Assembly: GCA_963842155.1 (NCBI GenBank)
Contig: CAWJFP010000014.1
Coordinates: 71,935 to 135,934 of the forward strand
Source of the DNA: CAWJFP01 sp963842155
GTDB lineage: Bacteria > Pseudomonadota > Alphaproteobacteria > JACZXZ01
Length of the DNA: 64,000 nucleotides
Reading direction: 5' to 3'
Part shown: piece by piece, positions 9,710 through 19,011 of the stretch
Layout of the letters: the number at the start of each line of letters is the position of its first letter
How positions within the stretch are numbered: position 1 is the stretch's first letter
Program-made: the position numbers and the translations under genes
Notes under the pieces: model-generated
Told to the model about the DNA's origin: nothing
Database searches by the model: none
What the model saw: the letters and a program-made list of their open reading frames with translations, nothing else

Positions 9710-10045
9710 GCGCCTGCTCCTGATTCCGTGAGACAGCTCTCGGGCGAGTGGGACACGAACGACAGCGGCGAGTCTCCGGCTCGCGCAGAAAGACCCCCGC
9801 TCCGGCGCAACGGCGCATGAGCGGCAAGCTTGCTCTCATTCTTATTCTTCTCAGACGCCAGATGCGATGATTTATTCCTTTGCGGTCCGGCGCCTATCGA
9901 GCTCGGCCTAAGCCATTGAACGATCGCAGCAACGGGGAATAAATTCGTCCTATGCGAAGTCGATAGTTCAAACGCCAATCCCGTCGTGAAGCGTGATCTC
10001 CGTCGCGCGCCATCCAGGATTTTCGCAAAGAGATCTCCAGGCTCC
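9710..10045. other. Divergent intergenic region between gnd and the GH15 gene
   Basis: 336 bases without a convincing gene. It must hold the promoters of both the pentose-phosphate operon (leftward) and the glucoamylase-like gene (rightward). Its left part is GC-rich; about 9835-9960 is more A/T-rich with short TTATTC-type stretches that could include promoter elements. I see no clear operator palindrome. Confidence 0.4.
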
Positions 10046-11885
10046 ATGCCCTCGCCTGCCCAAATTCCCGCCCGCATCGAAGACTACGCGCTGATCGGCA
10101 ACTGCGAGACAGCGGCGCTGGTCTCGCGCACGGGGTCCATCGACTGGCTCTGCCTGCCGCGCTTCGATTCCGCCGCTTGCATGGCGGCGCTCTTGGGCGA
10201 CTCGCGCCATGGCCGCTGGCTCATCGGGAGCGCCGCGAAGCCCCGCCGCATCGCCCGGCGATACCGCGAGCGCACGCTCGTCCTCGAGACCGAGATCCGC
10301 ACTTCGACGGGCGAGGTTCGCCTCACGGAATGTATGTCGCGCCTCGACGGCCGATGCCTGCTCGTCCGTCTGCTGCGCGGGCTGCATGGCCGGGTTCGAA
10401 TGGAGATGGAGCTTGTGCTGCGCTTCGACTATGGCGCCTATGCGCCTTGGGTGACGCGGCTAGAGGACGGCCGGCTCAATGCGATCGCCGGCCCGGATCG
10501 CATCATGCTCGATACGAGCGTGGAGATCGCGGGCAAGGATATGCGGACGATCTCCGAATTCGAGATCGCTGCCGGCGAGGAGATACCCTTCGTGCTCTCC
10601 TGGTCGCCGTCACATCTGCCGGCGCAACCCAAGATCGACGCCCGCAGGGAGATCGAGGAGATCAGCGCGCAGTGGCGCCGCTGGTCCGAGCCCTACCGGG
10701 ACGGCGGGGGCAAATGGTCGGAGGCGGTGCTTCGCTCGGTGATCACTCTCAAGGCGCTCACACATTTCGAAACCGGCGGCATCGTCGCGGCACCGACCAC
10801 CTCGCTGCCGGAGCGGCTCGGCGGATCGCGCAATTGGGATTACCGCTTCTGCTGGATCAGGGACGCGACATTCACGCTCTATGCGCTTCTGGAGGCGGGC
10901 TTCCGCGAGGAGGCCAAGGCGTGGCGCGAATGGCTCTTGCGCGCCGTGGCGGGGCAGCCCCTCCAAGATGCAGACTGTCTACGGCGTGGCGGGGGAGCGG
11001 CTGCTGCCGGAATGGGAGGTCGGGTGGCTGCCCGGCTATCAGGGCTCGGCGCCGGTCCGCGTCGGCAACGGCGCCTTCAGCCAGCTTCAGCTCGACGTCT
11101 ATGGCGAGCTTGCCGACGCGCTCTACCAGGGTCGCAAGATGGGGCTGGGCCGCGCGCCGGCGGCCTGGGACATGACCCTCAACCTCATCGAATATCTTGA
11201 GAATATCTGGCGCGAGCCCGATGAGGGCATCTGGGAGATCCGCGGCAAGCCGCAGCATTTCACCCATTCCAAGGTGATGGCGTGGGTCGCTTTCGACCGC
11301 GCCGTGCGGGGGATCGAGGAGTTCGGGCTCGAAGGGCCGATCGACCGCTGGCGCGCGCTGCGCGATACCATGCATCGCGAGATTTGCGCCGCCGGCTTCG
11401 ATGGCAAGATCAATTCCTTCGTCCAGCATTACGGTTCGCGCGAGCTCGACGCGAGCCTCCTGCTGCTGCCGCTGGTGGGCTTTCTGCCGCATGACGATCC
11501 GCGTATCCGCGGCACCGTCGCGGCGATCGAGAAGCGACTTGTGGTGGACGGCTTCGTACGGCGCTACGAGACGGCGAACGGCGTCGACGGCTTGCCGCCC
11601 GGCGAGGGAGTCTTCCTCGCCTGCAGCTTCTGGCTCGCCGACAACTACGTTCTGCAGGGCCGCAAGCGGGACGCGCGGCGGCTCTTCCAGCGCCTTCTAT
11701 CGATCAGGAACGACGTGGGCCTCCTCGCCGAGGAATATGACCCCGTCGCCGGGCGCCAGATGGGGAACTTTCCGCAGGCCTTCTCTCATGTCGCCCTCGT
11801 CAACACCGCCTACAACCTCGAGAAGGCGGCGAGCCCCGCGCGGCGCCGGGGAAAGCAGAAGCCGGAAAGGACAAGACAAAGATGA
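10046..11885 (+). CDS. Glycoside hydrolase family 15 (glucoamylase/trehalase-like), frameshifted
   Basis: Cytosolic GH15 enzyme expected to release glucose from alpha-glucans or trehalose. The N-terminal domain begins MPSPAQIPARIEDYALIG. The catalytic (alpha/alpha)6 domain carries the GH15 hallmark NWDYRFCWIRDATFTLYAL and, near the end, EEYDPVAGRQMGNFPQAFSH, which includes the general base region. The frame breaks at the CCCC of 10958-10961: the first part runs to about 10957 and the rest continues in the next phase (SKMQTVYGVAGERLLPEW). One extra C accounts for the break; corrected length is about 612 residues. The ATG at 10046 gives the expected N-terminus; an upstream in-phase ATG at 9986 adds a basic extension that looks non-native. 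Divergent from the pentose-phosphate operon, fitting a glucan-to-pentose-phosphate role. Confidence 0.87.
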
Positions 11886-11909
11886 AAAGCCGAACTCGGC
11901 GCCGACAGC

Positions 11910-12092
11910 ATGCGCGGCCTGCCGGCGGAAATCCTGACCGATCTCCGCTTGCTATTCTCCTTCCTCGTGCTCGGCCTGATCCTATTGCTCTCGGTTGCGG
12001 CCTTGCTTACCAGCACGTTCGTGCTCGCGATCGAGCGCCGCATGCATCGCAGGATTCCCTGGGGCGGCGGCAGGACGCGAGAGGAGACCTGA
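11910..12092 (+). CDS. Small single-span membrane protein, unknown
   Basis: A 60-residue frame directly after the GH15 gene. A charged N-terminus (MRGLPAEILTDLR) is followed by one strongly hydrophobic span of about 30 residues and a basic tail (RRMHRRIPWGG), the topology of a small inner-membrane protein. I recognise no family and see no strong ribosome-binding site. The hydrophobic span reads sensibly, but the evidence is only composition and position. Confidence 0.4.
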   Translation: MRGLPAEILTDLRLLFSFLVLGLILLLSVAALLTSTFVLAIERRMHRRIPWGGGRTREET

Positions 12093-12100
12093 CGCTCGTC

Positions 12101-13273
12101 CTACGGCCCGCCATAGAGCCAGGCCAAGCCCTCGTAATTCCGCTCCGGCGGCCGTCCTCCGAAGACCTGGTTGCGCAGGAGACGATAGACGCCCTTGGCG
12201 TGGTAGATCTCGCCCAGCATGCGCGACGACCATTGCACCCGCGCGGTGCGTACGATTCTCGCCTGCTGATAGGCGAGGAAGGCCGCCGGGAAATCGCCCT
12301 GGGCGGCGGCGGCGATCTCGGCCAGCGCCACCGCATCCTCCAACGCCATGCAGGCGCCTTGCGCGAAATATTGCAGCATCGGATGAGCCGCATCGCCGAG
12401 CAGCGTGGCGCGGCCCTTGCTCCAATTCTCGACCGGCTCGCGATCGCACAGCACCCAATAGCGCCAACTCGACGGCTTCTCCAGGATCGAGCGCGGCTTG
12501 GCGACGACGTCGCGGAAGGCATGCAGAATCTCGTCGCGGCTGCCGGGCTCGTTCGTGGCCGGCTTCTCCGCGCTGCTGTGGAAGGTGGCGACGATATTGA
12601 AGAGCTTCCAGCCGCGTAGAGGATAATGGACGAGATGGGTATTTGGCCCGGCCCAAAGCGTCGCCGCGTTCCAGCGTAAATCTGCGGGCATCTCCTCGAT
12701 CGGCAGCACGGCGCGGTAGGTGGTATGGCCCGCCACGCGCGGCTCTCCGTCGCCCACGATCGCCTCGCGTATCCGCGAGCGCAGCCCGTCGGCGCCTATA
12801 AGCGCATCGCCCTTGTAGCGCGTGCCTGGATCCGTCCAGACCTCGATCCCTCCCGCCGTCTCCTCGAAACCGGTCACGCGCTGCCGACTGAAGAGGGCTA
12901 TCATCGGCGTGGCGCGACAGCCTTGCAGCAGCAAGTCGTGAAGATCGCCGCGATGGATGACGGCGTAGGGATTGCCGAAGCGCTTGCGGAAGGGCTCGTC
13001 CACCGGAATATCGACGATCTCCTCGCCCGACAGGCTGTCCATCATCACCAGCCGGTCGATGAAGACCGCGTTGGCGCGCAAGGCGTTCCCGAGGCCGAGC
13101 CGATCGAGGGCGCGGAAGGCGTTTGGGCCGAGCTGTATGCCGGCGCCGATCTCGCGAAACTCCTCGCCCTGCTCCAGGACCGTTGCGCGAAAGCCCTGCT
13201 TGGCGAGAGCGAGTGCGACAGCGAGGCCGCCGATCCCGCCGCCGACGATGATGAACGAAGCGCCGTCCGTCAT
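12101..13273 (-). CDS. FAD-dependent aromatic monooxygenase, 3-hydroxybenzoate 6-hydroxylase/salicylate hydroxylase-like
   Basis: 390 residues of a class A flavoprotein hydroxylase. The dinucleotide-binding GxGxxG is IIVGGGIGGLAVALALAKQG at the N-terminus, the DG motif is ALIGADGLRSRIRE, and the GD motif is ATLLGDAAHPMLQYFAQGA. The C-terminal WLYGGP and the FAQGACMALEDAV segment are typical of the 3-hydroxybenzoate 6-hydroxylase group, so the likely reaction is NAD(P)H-dependent ring hydroxylation toward gentisate. The exact substrate is inference. Divergent from the GlcG-like gene at 13356 with an 80-base gap. Confidence 0.85.
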   Translation of the reverse strand: MTDGASFIIVGGGIGGLAVALALAKQGFRATVLEQGEEFREIGAGIQLGPNAFRALDRLGLGNALRANAVFIDRLVMMDSLSGEEIVDIPVDEPFRKRFGNPYAVIHRGDLHDLLLQGCRATPMIALFSRQRVTGFEETAGGIEVWTDPGTRYKGDALIGADGLRSRIREAIVGDGEPRVAGHTTYRAVLPIEEMPADLRWNAATLWAGPNTHLVHYPLRGWKLFNIVATFHSSAEKPATNEPGSRDEILHAFRDVVAKPRSILEKPSSWRYWVLCDREPVENWSKGRATLLGDAAHPMLQYFAQGACMALEDAVALAEIAAAAQGDFPAAFLAYQQARIVRTARVQWSSRMLGEIYHAKGVYRLLRNQVFGGRPPERNYEGLAWLYGGP

Positions 13274-13355
13274 TACTGCCCATCCGCGAGAAGGGACCTA
13301 ACGGCCCGAGGCGGATTGCGATAGGCTGGCGGGTTCAGTTCGTCAAGGAGGGCCC

Positions 13356-13754
13356 ATGCGCAACAGACCATGCCTCACCGCCGCCGACGTGCAGAAAATC
13401 ATGGCTGCCTGCAAGGCGGAGGCGGAGAAGAACAAATGGATCGTCTCGATCGCCGTCGTCGACAGCGGCGGCTTCCTGCTTCATCTCGAGCGCATGGACG
13501 GCGCCGGGCCGCTGACGGCGGAGGTGGCGGCGGGCAAGGCGCGCACTGCGGGCCTCACCGGGCGACCCACGAAATTCTGGGAAGAGCGCGTGAAGGAGCG
13601 GCCGGTCTTCCTGAAGTTCCCCATGAGCCTGCCGATCCAGGGCGGCGTTCCGATCATCCACCAGGGCGATTGCGTGGGCGCCGTCGGTGTCTCGGGCGTT
13701 CAATCCAGCGAGGACGAGCAGATCGCCAATGCCGGAATAGCGGCTCTCGTCTGA
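13356..13754 (+). CDS. GlcG/HbpS-family heme-binding-like protein
   Basis: 132 residues, standard for the GlcG/HbpS (formerly DUF336) family. Recognisable parts are the N-terminal helix LTAADVQKIMAACKAEAEK, the strand VSIAVVDSGGFLLHLERMDG, the KARTA helix, and the C-terminal GGVPIIHQGDCVGAVGVSG with SSEDEQIANAG. Family members bind heme or small cofactors, and many sit beside catabolic operons. The ATG at 13356 has a strong AAGGAG site. Divergent from the aromatic hydroxylase, with which it may share control. Function here is not established. Confidence 0.85.
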   Translation: MRNRPCLTAADVQKIMAACKAEAEKNKWIVSIAVVDSGGFLLHLERMDGAGPLTAEVAAGKARTAGLTGRPTKFWEERVKERPVFLKFPMSLPIQGGVPIIHQGDCVGAVGVSGVQSSEDEQIANAGIAALV

Positions 13755-13769
13755 GCGGATCGGCCGGGT

Positions 13770-14570
13770 TTACGGGCCGGCGGTCGGCGTGTGGAAATGG
13801 CTCGTGCTCAGGCCGCCGGTTGCGCCGTTCTGCATGGCTGTCCCCGTGTTGATGGGGGGGAGGCCATTGAGGCCCGCGGCGTTCCTGTTGTCGGGGATGT
13901 CGAGGTCCGGCGCATCGGAGCCGACGTTTGAACCTGGCGGGCCCTGGAACTGCAGCAGCAAATCCGCCATGAATTCCCCCGACACGGGCGAGGGCGAGGA
14001 CGGCGCTTGCCCTGCGCCGGCGACCGTTATCTCATAGCCCGGCTTCCGCGCGCATTCCGTGGCGCCGCCGGCGGTCACGCAGAGATGATAGCCATAGGCG
14101 AAAATCGCCCTCGTGCCGCCGTCCGGCGCGACGATGAGGTAGCCGATGCCGCCCCGGACGCTGACAACGCTGCTCGGCGTGTTGAAGGTGACGTCCGATT
14201 GCTTGCTGATGCGGCCGCCGACATAACGCAGCAGACCCTTGCTGATCGTCGCGGCCATTTTGCCCCTGCCCGCGGCCGGATCGTAGACGAAATTGTCGAT
14301 CACGACATCCGAGTTGGGCGCCACGGTCAGCGAGGATTGGTCGATGAACAGGAGCTGCACCTGTCCGCGGCCCTGCGTCGCAATCCGCTCCATATGCAGA
14401 ACATCGTTGCCGACATGGAGCGTGCGTGTCGGTTGCGCCTGCGGCTGACCCATCGCGTCCGGGGTGACCGCCGCGGCCACACCCACTTTCGCGTCGCCGG
14501 CAATCGCCGGAACCGCCGCGCCGGCAAGGCCGACGGCGAGAATCGCGAGTCCAATGCGCATGGCTTGCAT
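13770..14570 (-). CDS. Secreted FecR-domain protein
   Basis: 266 residues starting at the ATG at 14570, which has an AGGAG site eight bases upstream; a TTG-started extension to 14585 is less likely. An N-terminal signal peptide (IGLAILAVGLAGAAVPAIAG) indicates export. The middle fits a FecR domain: QLLFIDQSSLTVAPNSDVVI, then GKMAATISKGLLRYVGG and NTPSSVVSVRGGIGYL. No transmembrane anchor follows, so it is probably periplasmic or surface-associated rather than a sigma regulator. The C-terminal 70 residues are Gly/Pro/Asn-rich and unstructured. Its partner is unknown. Confidence 0.85.
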   Translation of the reverse strand: MQAMRIGLAILAVGLAGAAVPAIAGDAKVGVAAAVTPDAMGQPQAQPTRTLHVGNDVLHMERIATQGRGQVQLLFIDQSSLTVAPNSDVVIDNFVYDPAAGRGKMAATISKGLLRYVGGRISKQSDVTFNTPSSVVSVRGGIGYLIVAPDGGTRAIFAYGYHLCVTAGGATECARKPGYEITVAGAGQAPSSPSPVSGEFMADLLLQFQGPPGSNVGSDAPDLDIPDNRNAAGLNGLPPINTGTAMQNGATGGLSTSHFHTPTAGP

Positions 14571-14645
14571 GGCCGAACTCCTCAAGATTGAAGCAAGTGT
14601 CGCTTCATGCTTTAGGCTACGCTAATCCCTTTGGTCGCAAAAGTC

Positions 14646-14661
14646 AGTGATTGCGATCACA
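14646..14661. promoter_or_regulatory. CRP/FNR-like palindrome upstream of the FecR-domain gene
   Basis: AGTGA-TTGCGA-TCACA matches the TGTGA-N6-TCACA layout in nine of ten positions. It contains the perfect inverted repeat GTGAT-N4-ATCAC at 14647-14660. It lies about 75 bases upstream of the start at 14570, a sensible place for an activator or repressor of the CRP/FNR superfamily. No such regulator is in the window, so binding is inference. Confidence 0.35.
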
Positions 14662-14730
14662 GAGAGGGACGGCAGCCTGGAGGAGATGCGTTAACGGCGC
14701 GTCAATAGCCTGGACCAGCCTGGCTGCGCC

Positions 14731-15393
14731 TCATCGTTCGGGCGATATCAGCCCGTGTTTTATGGCGTAGCGAACCAGCCCAGCGACATCATGGATCGCG
14801 AGTCGCTTCATCAGGCTTGCGCGGTGAGTCTCGATGGTCTTGACGCTGGTGTCGAGCACCGCCGCGATTTGCTTGGTCGACTTGCCCTCGGCGATGAGCT
14901 GAAGAATTTCGCGCTGGCGCGGCGAGAGCCGCTCGAGCGGCGTGATCTCGTCGGCGACCTGGGTGAGATAATCGTCGATGACGCGCTTCGAGATCGCCGG
15001 GCTGAGAAAGAGCTCGCCGCGCGTGACCGCCTCGACGGCGAATTCGAGCTCGCGTGGCGCGGCCTCCTTGAGGATGTAGCCACGGGCGCCGGCGCGCAGC
15101 GCCTGAATGACATACTCGTCGTTCGAATGCATCGAGAGGATGATGACGTGAGGGCCTGGAAATTCCTTGGCGATCTGGCGCGTCGCCTCGATGCCGTTGA
15201 GATTGGGCATCGAGATGTCCATGAGCACGATGGTGGGCCGATGCTCGACGATCTGCGCGAGCGCTTCGCGCCCGTTATCCGCCTCCGCCACCACCTCGAT
15301 GTTGGGAGAGCCTTCGAGAAGCGCGCGCAAGCCCGCGCGAATGAGCCTGTGGTCCTCGACCAGCAACAGCCGGATAGGCTTCTTCTCGCTCAT
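14731..15393 (-). CDS. NarL/FixJ-family response regulator (receiver + LuxR HTH)
   Basis: 220 residues. The receiver domain has the acidic pocket LLLVEDHRLI, the phospho-acceptor Asp59 in IVLMDISMPNLNG, and the conserved Lys in GYILKEAAPRE. The C-terminal LuxR-type HTH reads LSPRQREILQLIAEGKSTKQ with KTIETHRASLMKRL. Its ATG lies 31 bases after the stop of the histidine kinase at 15425, so the two form a kinase-regulator operon and are the obvious cognate pair. Target genes are unknown; the FecR-domain gene next downstream is a candidate. Confidence 0.93.
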   Translation of the reverse strand: MSEKKPIRLLLVEDHRLIRAGLRALLEGSPNIEVVAEADNGREALAQIVEHRPTIVLMDISMPNLNGIEATRQIAKEFPGPHVIILSMHSNDEYVIQALRAGARGYILKEAAPRELEFAVEAVTRGELFLSPAISKRVIDDYLTQVADEITPLERLSPRQREILQLIAEGKSTKQIAAVLDTSVKTIETHRASLMKRLAIHDVAGLVRYAIKHGLISPER

Positions 15394-15424
15394 CGCATGC
15401 GCCCGCTCTGTCGACCGATGGAAA

Positions 15425-17377
15425 TCACGATCGCCGCCGCCTCGGCGCCTTGCCAGCGGCGGATTTTCCAGCGTGCGCGGAATCTTCGGCGAGGCCGATC
15501 AAGGGAAATTCGGCCTTGATGCAGGTGCCCTTGCCGGGGGCGGCGTCGATATCGATCTGCCCGCCGAGGAGCCGCGCGCGCTCCTGCATGCCGAGAAGCC
15601 CATGGCTTCGCCCATGCTGCAGGTTCTCCCGCGCCTCGACGGGATCGAAGCCGATCCCGTCATCCTTGACCTCCAGCTCGATCTTGGTTCCGCTATGGCT
15701 GACCGTGAGCTTGACATGCTTGGCCTTGGAATGACGCGCGATATTGGTCAAGGCCTCTTGGGCGATGCGGAAGCAGGCGGTCTCGATGGGCGGCGGGGCG
15801 CGCGTCGGCGTGCCCGCCTCCATCAGATCGATCACCACCCCGGTGCGTTCCGCCTGGCGCCTCGTGTACCAGCGCAGCGCCGGCATCAATCCGAAATCGT
15901 CCAGGATCGACGGACGCAGGGCCAGCGACATGTCGCGGATTTCCTGGATAAGCTGCGCCACGATCTCGATGCTCTCGCCGATGCGCGGCATCTTGGCGAA
16001 GGCGGGAGCACTGCGCTGCAAGCCCTCGAGATTGATCTTGAGCGCGGTGAGCGATTGGCCGATCTCGTCGTGAAGTTCGAGCGCGATGTGCCGCCGCTCG
16101 ATCTCCTGAAGGTCGATGAGCCGCGCGGAGAGCGACTTCAGCCGCTCGGCATATAGACGCAGCGCCGCTTCCGCGCGCACGCGCTCGGTGACGTCCCGCA
16201 CCACCTTCGCGAAGCCGCGCAGGCTTCCCGACTCGTCGTAGAGCGTCGTGACCACGACATTGGCCATGAAGCGGCTGCCGTCCTTACGCAAGCGCCAGCT
16301 GGTGTCCTCGACTCCACCGTCTCTGCTGGCAAGCTCGAGCTGCCGCGCGGGCTTGCCCAGCTTCGCGTCCTCGCTCGGGTAAAAGCACGAGAAATGCTTG
16401 CCGAGAATCTCGTTCGAGCCGTAGCCGGTGATACGCTCCGCCCCCTCGTTCCAGCTCATGACGCGACCTTGCGGATCGAGCATGAAGATGGCGTAGTCCT
16501 TGACGCCGGCGATCAGGAGTCGAAACCGCTGCTCGCTGTCGCGCAATGCCTCCGCGACGCGCTCGCGCTCCGTCACGTCGCGGGTGATTTTGGAAAATCC
16601 GCGGAGCTCGCCCGTCTCCTCGAACAGCGCCGTCAGCACGACATTCGCCCAGAAGCGCGAGCCGTCCTTGCGCACGCGCCATCCGGTGCTCTCCACGCGC
16701 CCCTCGGCGCGCGCCCGCTCGAGCTGAAGCTCGGGCTTGCCGGCCTCGATATCCGCTTGCGGATAGAAGCACGAGAAGTGTTGGCCGATTATTTCGTCGG
16801 AGCGATAGCCCTTGATGCGCGCCGCGCCCTCGTTCCAGCTCACCACGCGGCCGTCCGGATCCAGCATGAATATGGCGTAGTCCTTGACGCCGGCGACCAG
16901 CAGGCGGAAGCGCTGCTCGCTCTCCCGCAGCGCGTCCTCGGCGCGCTTGCTCTCGGTGATGTCGCTGAGCGAGCCCGCCATGCGGTAGATTCGGCCGCCG
17001 GCGTCGCGCCGCGCGGTCGCGCGGTCAAGCACCCAACGGTAGCTTCCGTCGATATGCCGAACCCGGTATTGCAAGCTGAAATGGTTGCCTTTGCTCTTGA
17101 AGAGATCGCTGATCGCCTTCAAGTAGCGCGCGCGGTCCTCGTCATGGATGAAGTCGGGCCAATCCCGCGCCGACGCCATCCGGTCCACCGGCCGGAGGCC
17201 GAGAATCTCCTGTACGCGCCTCGAGCGGAAAACGCCATCCGAAGCCGCGTCCCAATCCCATAGCCCATCGTTCGCACCCTCGATGGCGAGAGCGTAAGGG
17301 TTTTCCTGGGGCGTCTCGTTTTCAATCGGTTTTGGCCTTTCTAGCCGCCGCTTCTCGCCGGGCGTTCGCCTTGCCAT
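15425..17377 (-). CDS. Cytosolic sensor histidine kinase with three PAS domains (HisKA_3/NarX type)
   Basis: 650 residues with no transmembrane segment. PAS1 is about residues 28-147, PAS2 about 153-275 and PAS3 about 281-402; PAS2 and PAS3 are nearly identical (both contain GVKDYAIFMLDP, SWNEGA and KHFSCFYP-like stretches). The dimerisation helix carries the phospho-accepting His436 in ERRHIALELHDEIGQ, the HisKA_3 form that pairs with LuxR-type regulators. The ATPase domain shows EALTNIARHSKAKHV (N box), DDGIGF (G1) and GLLGMQERARLLGG (G2). It should phosphorylate the regulator encoded just downstream. The ligand is unknown; PAS domains of this type often read redox state, light or small molecules. 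Confidence 0.92.
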   Translation of the reverse strand: MARRTPGEKRRLERPKPIENETPQENPYALAIEGANDGLWDWDAASDGVFRSRRVQEILGLRPVDRMASARDWPDFIHDEDRARYLKAISDLFKSKGNHFSLQYRVRHIDGSYRWVLDRATARRDAGGRIYRMAGSLSDITESKRAEDALRESEQRFRLLVAGVKDYAIFMLDPDGRVVSWNEGAARIKGYRSDEIIGQHFSCFYPQADIEAGKPELQLERARAEGRVESTGWRVRKDGSRFWANVVLTALFEETGELRGFSKITRDVTERERVAEALRDSEQRFRLLIAGVKDYAIFMLDPQGRVMSWNEGAERITGYGSNEILGKHFSCFYPSEDAKLGKPARQLELASRDGGVEDTSWRLRKDGSRFMANVVVTTLYDESGSLRGFAKVVRDVTERVRAEAALRLYAERLKSLSARLIDLQEIERRHIALELHDEIGQSLTALKINLEGLQRSAPAFAKMPRIGESIEIVAQLIQEIRDMSLALRPSILDDFGLMPALRWYTRRQAERTGVVIDLMEAGTPTRAPPPIETACFRIAQEALTNIARHSKAKHVKLTVSHSGTKIELEVKDDGIGFDPVEARENLQHGRSHGLLGMQERARLLGGQIDIDAAPGKGTCIKAEFPLIGLAEDSAHAGKSAAGKAPRRRRS

Positions 17378-17906
17378 GAATTCGTCAAGCCTCGATATGC
17401 CGACCGCGTCGGCCTTTGAGATGCAATCAGCGACTGCTGAGCCAACGCTGAGATACCAGCGCCAAGTCGCTCAGTAGTAACGTCTTTTTCGGATACGCCT
17501 TATTCCATCTTCAGCCGCCTATTTGATCGAAGCCTTTTCGACTGCCCGAACGCGTCCGGCGACGCGTTCATAGCCTAGCGCATTGTATACGGCCGCGCGC
17601 TTCCAAAACTTCCCCGATGATTTTGGGGTTTTCCCCGAATATTCCGAGCAGGGCAGAGCTGTTAGCGTGCTGACAACGCAAAAGTCAACCAGACAGCCGC
17701 CATGCGCAGAAACAGTCTAACAGCCGTCTACGACAATCCCACGTGCGCCACGCTCCGCCAACTCGTAGGCATGGCGAGCCGCGGCGGTCTACTTTTCGCG
17801 CTGTCGGGCGCGCGCAGGGAGCGCGTCCGGCTGTCATAGAAAGACGAGGAAGCGTCGGCAATACCGCCAAACAAAGCTGTGCATCGATCCCACGGGAGAT
17901 CACACA
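17378..17906. other. Gene-poor intergenic region upstream of the histidine kinase and the OmpR-type regulator
   Basis: About 530 bases between divergent genes. Open frames here are short and GC-skewed antisense products with no recognisable content. The region presumably holds both promoters. I see imperfect inverted pairs around 17427-17475 (GCGACT / AGTCGC-like) but nothing I can assign. Confidence 0.35.
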
Positions 17907-18743
17907 ATGACAAGCGAGACATTGCATTCGATCGAAAGCGCGACCTATCCGCGGGTCCTCGACGAAGGAATTGCGGATTCGTCGTCGCATTCGCCGATCC
18001 ACATTGTCCTCGTCGGCGGCGACGATAATTTCCGCAAGGCGCTCTGCAACGATCTGGCCGAGGACGAGACGGATGTCGTTCGCTTCGCAACCGCCTTGTC
18101 GGCCTTCCCCTATCTCGTCGCCGGCAACCGCTGCGACGTGCTCGTGGCGGACCTGAAGGCCTATGACCGCTCGGGACTGGAGCTCCTCTTGCAGCTGCAG
18201 CGCTCGATCAATCCGCTGCCGGTCGTCATCTTGGCCGAGAACGACGCCCTTCCCCGCGCGGCCTGCGACGGCACCTACAAGCGCGGCAGCACCGATATCG
18301 TGGACAAGTCGCGCGGCCTCAAGATCATCGCCAAGACCATCGAACTCGCGGCGGCGCGCGCCAAGACGTCCGAGGAGGCCGTGCTCGAGACGCAAGACCT
18401 CGAGATCGGCCCGCTCGCGCTGCGCTTCGACACCCATGCCGCCTTTTGGCACGGCAGACTCGTGCCTCTCACGGTGACGGAGTTCAAGACGGTCTGGCTG
18501 CTGGCGAAGAACTACGGCGACAACGTCTCCTATCGCGAGATTTACGACTTCTTCCGCGGCAAGGATTTCGTCGCGGGTCGCGGACCGGAAGGCTACCGCA
18601 CGAACGTTCGCTCGGTGATCCGCCACATCCGGCGAAAGTTCCGCCAGATGGACGCCGAATTCGCGGAAATCGAGAATTTCTCCCGCTACGGCTATCGCTG
18701 GCGCGCGCCCATGGCGATGGCCTTGCATCGGCATCGGGCCTGA
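17907..18743 (+). CDS. Orphan OmpR-type response regulator (ChvI-like winged helix)
   Basis: 278 residues. An N-terminal extension of about 30 residues precedes a receiver domain (IHIVLVGGDDNFRKALCNDL acidic pocket; VLVADLKAYDRSGLELL with the likely phospho-acceptor Asp). The C-terminal winged helix starts LTVTEFKTVWLLAKN and continues RTNVRSVIRHIRRKFRQ to RYGYRWR, the recognition helix and wing. The spacing resembles ChvI. The lysine of the receiver lies in DIVDKSRG. No kinase gene is adjacent, so it is an orphan here. The ATG has GGGAGATCACACA as a ribosome-binding site. The CsbD stress gene follows 45 bases later and may be co-transcribed. Confidence 0.85.
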   Translation: MTSETLHSIESATYPRVLDEGIADSSSHSPIHIVLVGGDDNFRKALCNDLAEDETDVVRFATALSAFPYLVAGNRCDVLVADLKAYDRSGLELLLQLQRSINPLPVVILAENDALPRAACDGTYKRGSTDIVDKSRGLKIIAKTIELAAARAKTSEEAVLETQDLEIGPLALRFDTHAAFWHGRLVPLTVTEFKTVWLLAKNYGDNVSYREIYDFFRGKDFVAGRGPEGYRTNVRSVIRHIRRKFRQMDAEFAEIENFSRYGYRWRAPMAMALHRHRA

Positions 18744-18787
18744 ACGCCCGGCCGTCGGTTCCACAAAAGCAGAGAAAGGAAAGAGTC

Positions 18788-18979
18788 ATGGACAAGGATC
18801 GCGTCGCCGGAGCAGCGAAGAAAGTCAAGGGATCCGTCAAGGAAGCGGCGGGCAAGGCCCTGGGCGATTCGAAGCTCAAGACGGAAGGCAAGCTCGACAA
18901 GGCTGCCGGCAGGGTGCAGAACGCCGTCGGCGGCATGAAGGATGCCGCGAGGGACGCAGGCCGCAAGCTGAGCAAGTAA
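18788..18979 (+). CDS. CsbD-family stress protein
   Basis: 63 residues, highly charged, rich in Lys, Ala, Gly and Asp. The start MDKDRVAGAAKKVKGSVKEA and the GDSKLKTEGKLDKAAG core are those of the CsbD family, small general-stress proteins of unclear biochemical role. A good AAAGGA ribosome-binding site precedes the ATG. It follows the orphan response regulator on the same strand. Confidence 0.92.
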   Translation: MDKDRVAGAAKKVKGSVKEAAGKALGDSKLKTEGKLDKAAGRVQNAVGGMKDAARDAGRKLSK

Positions 18980-19011
18980 TCTCCAGCACGCAGCTTGGGC
19001 GCGGCGTCGGT

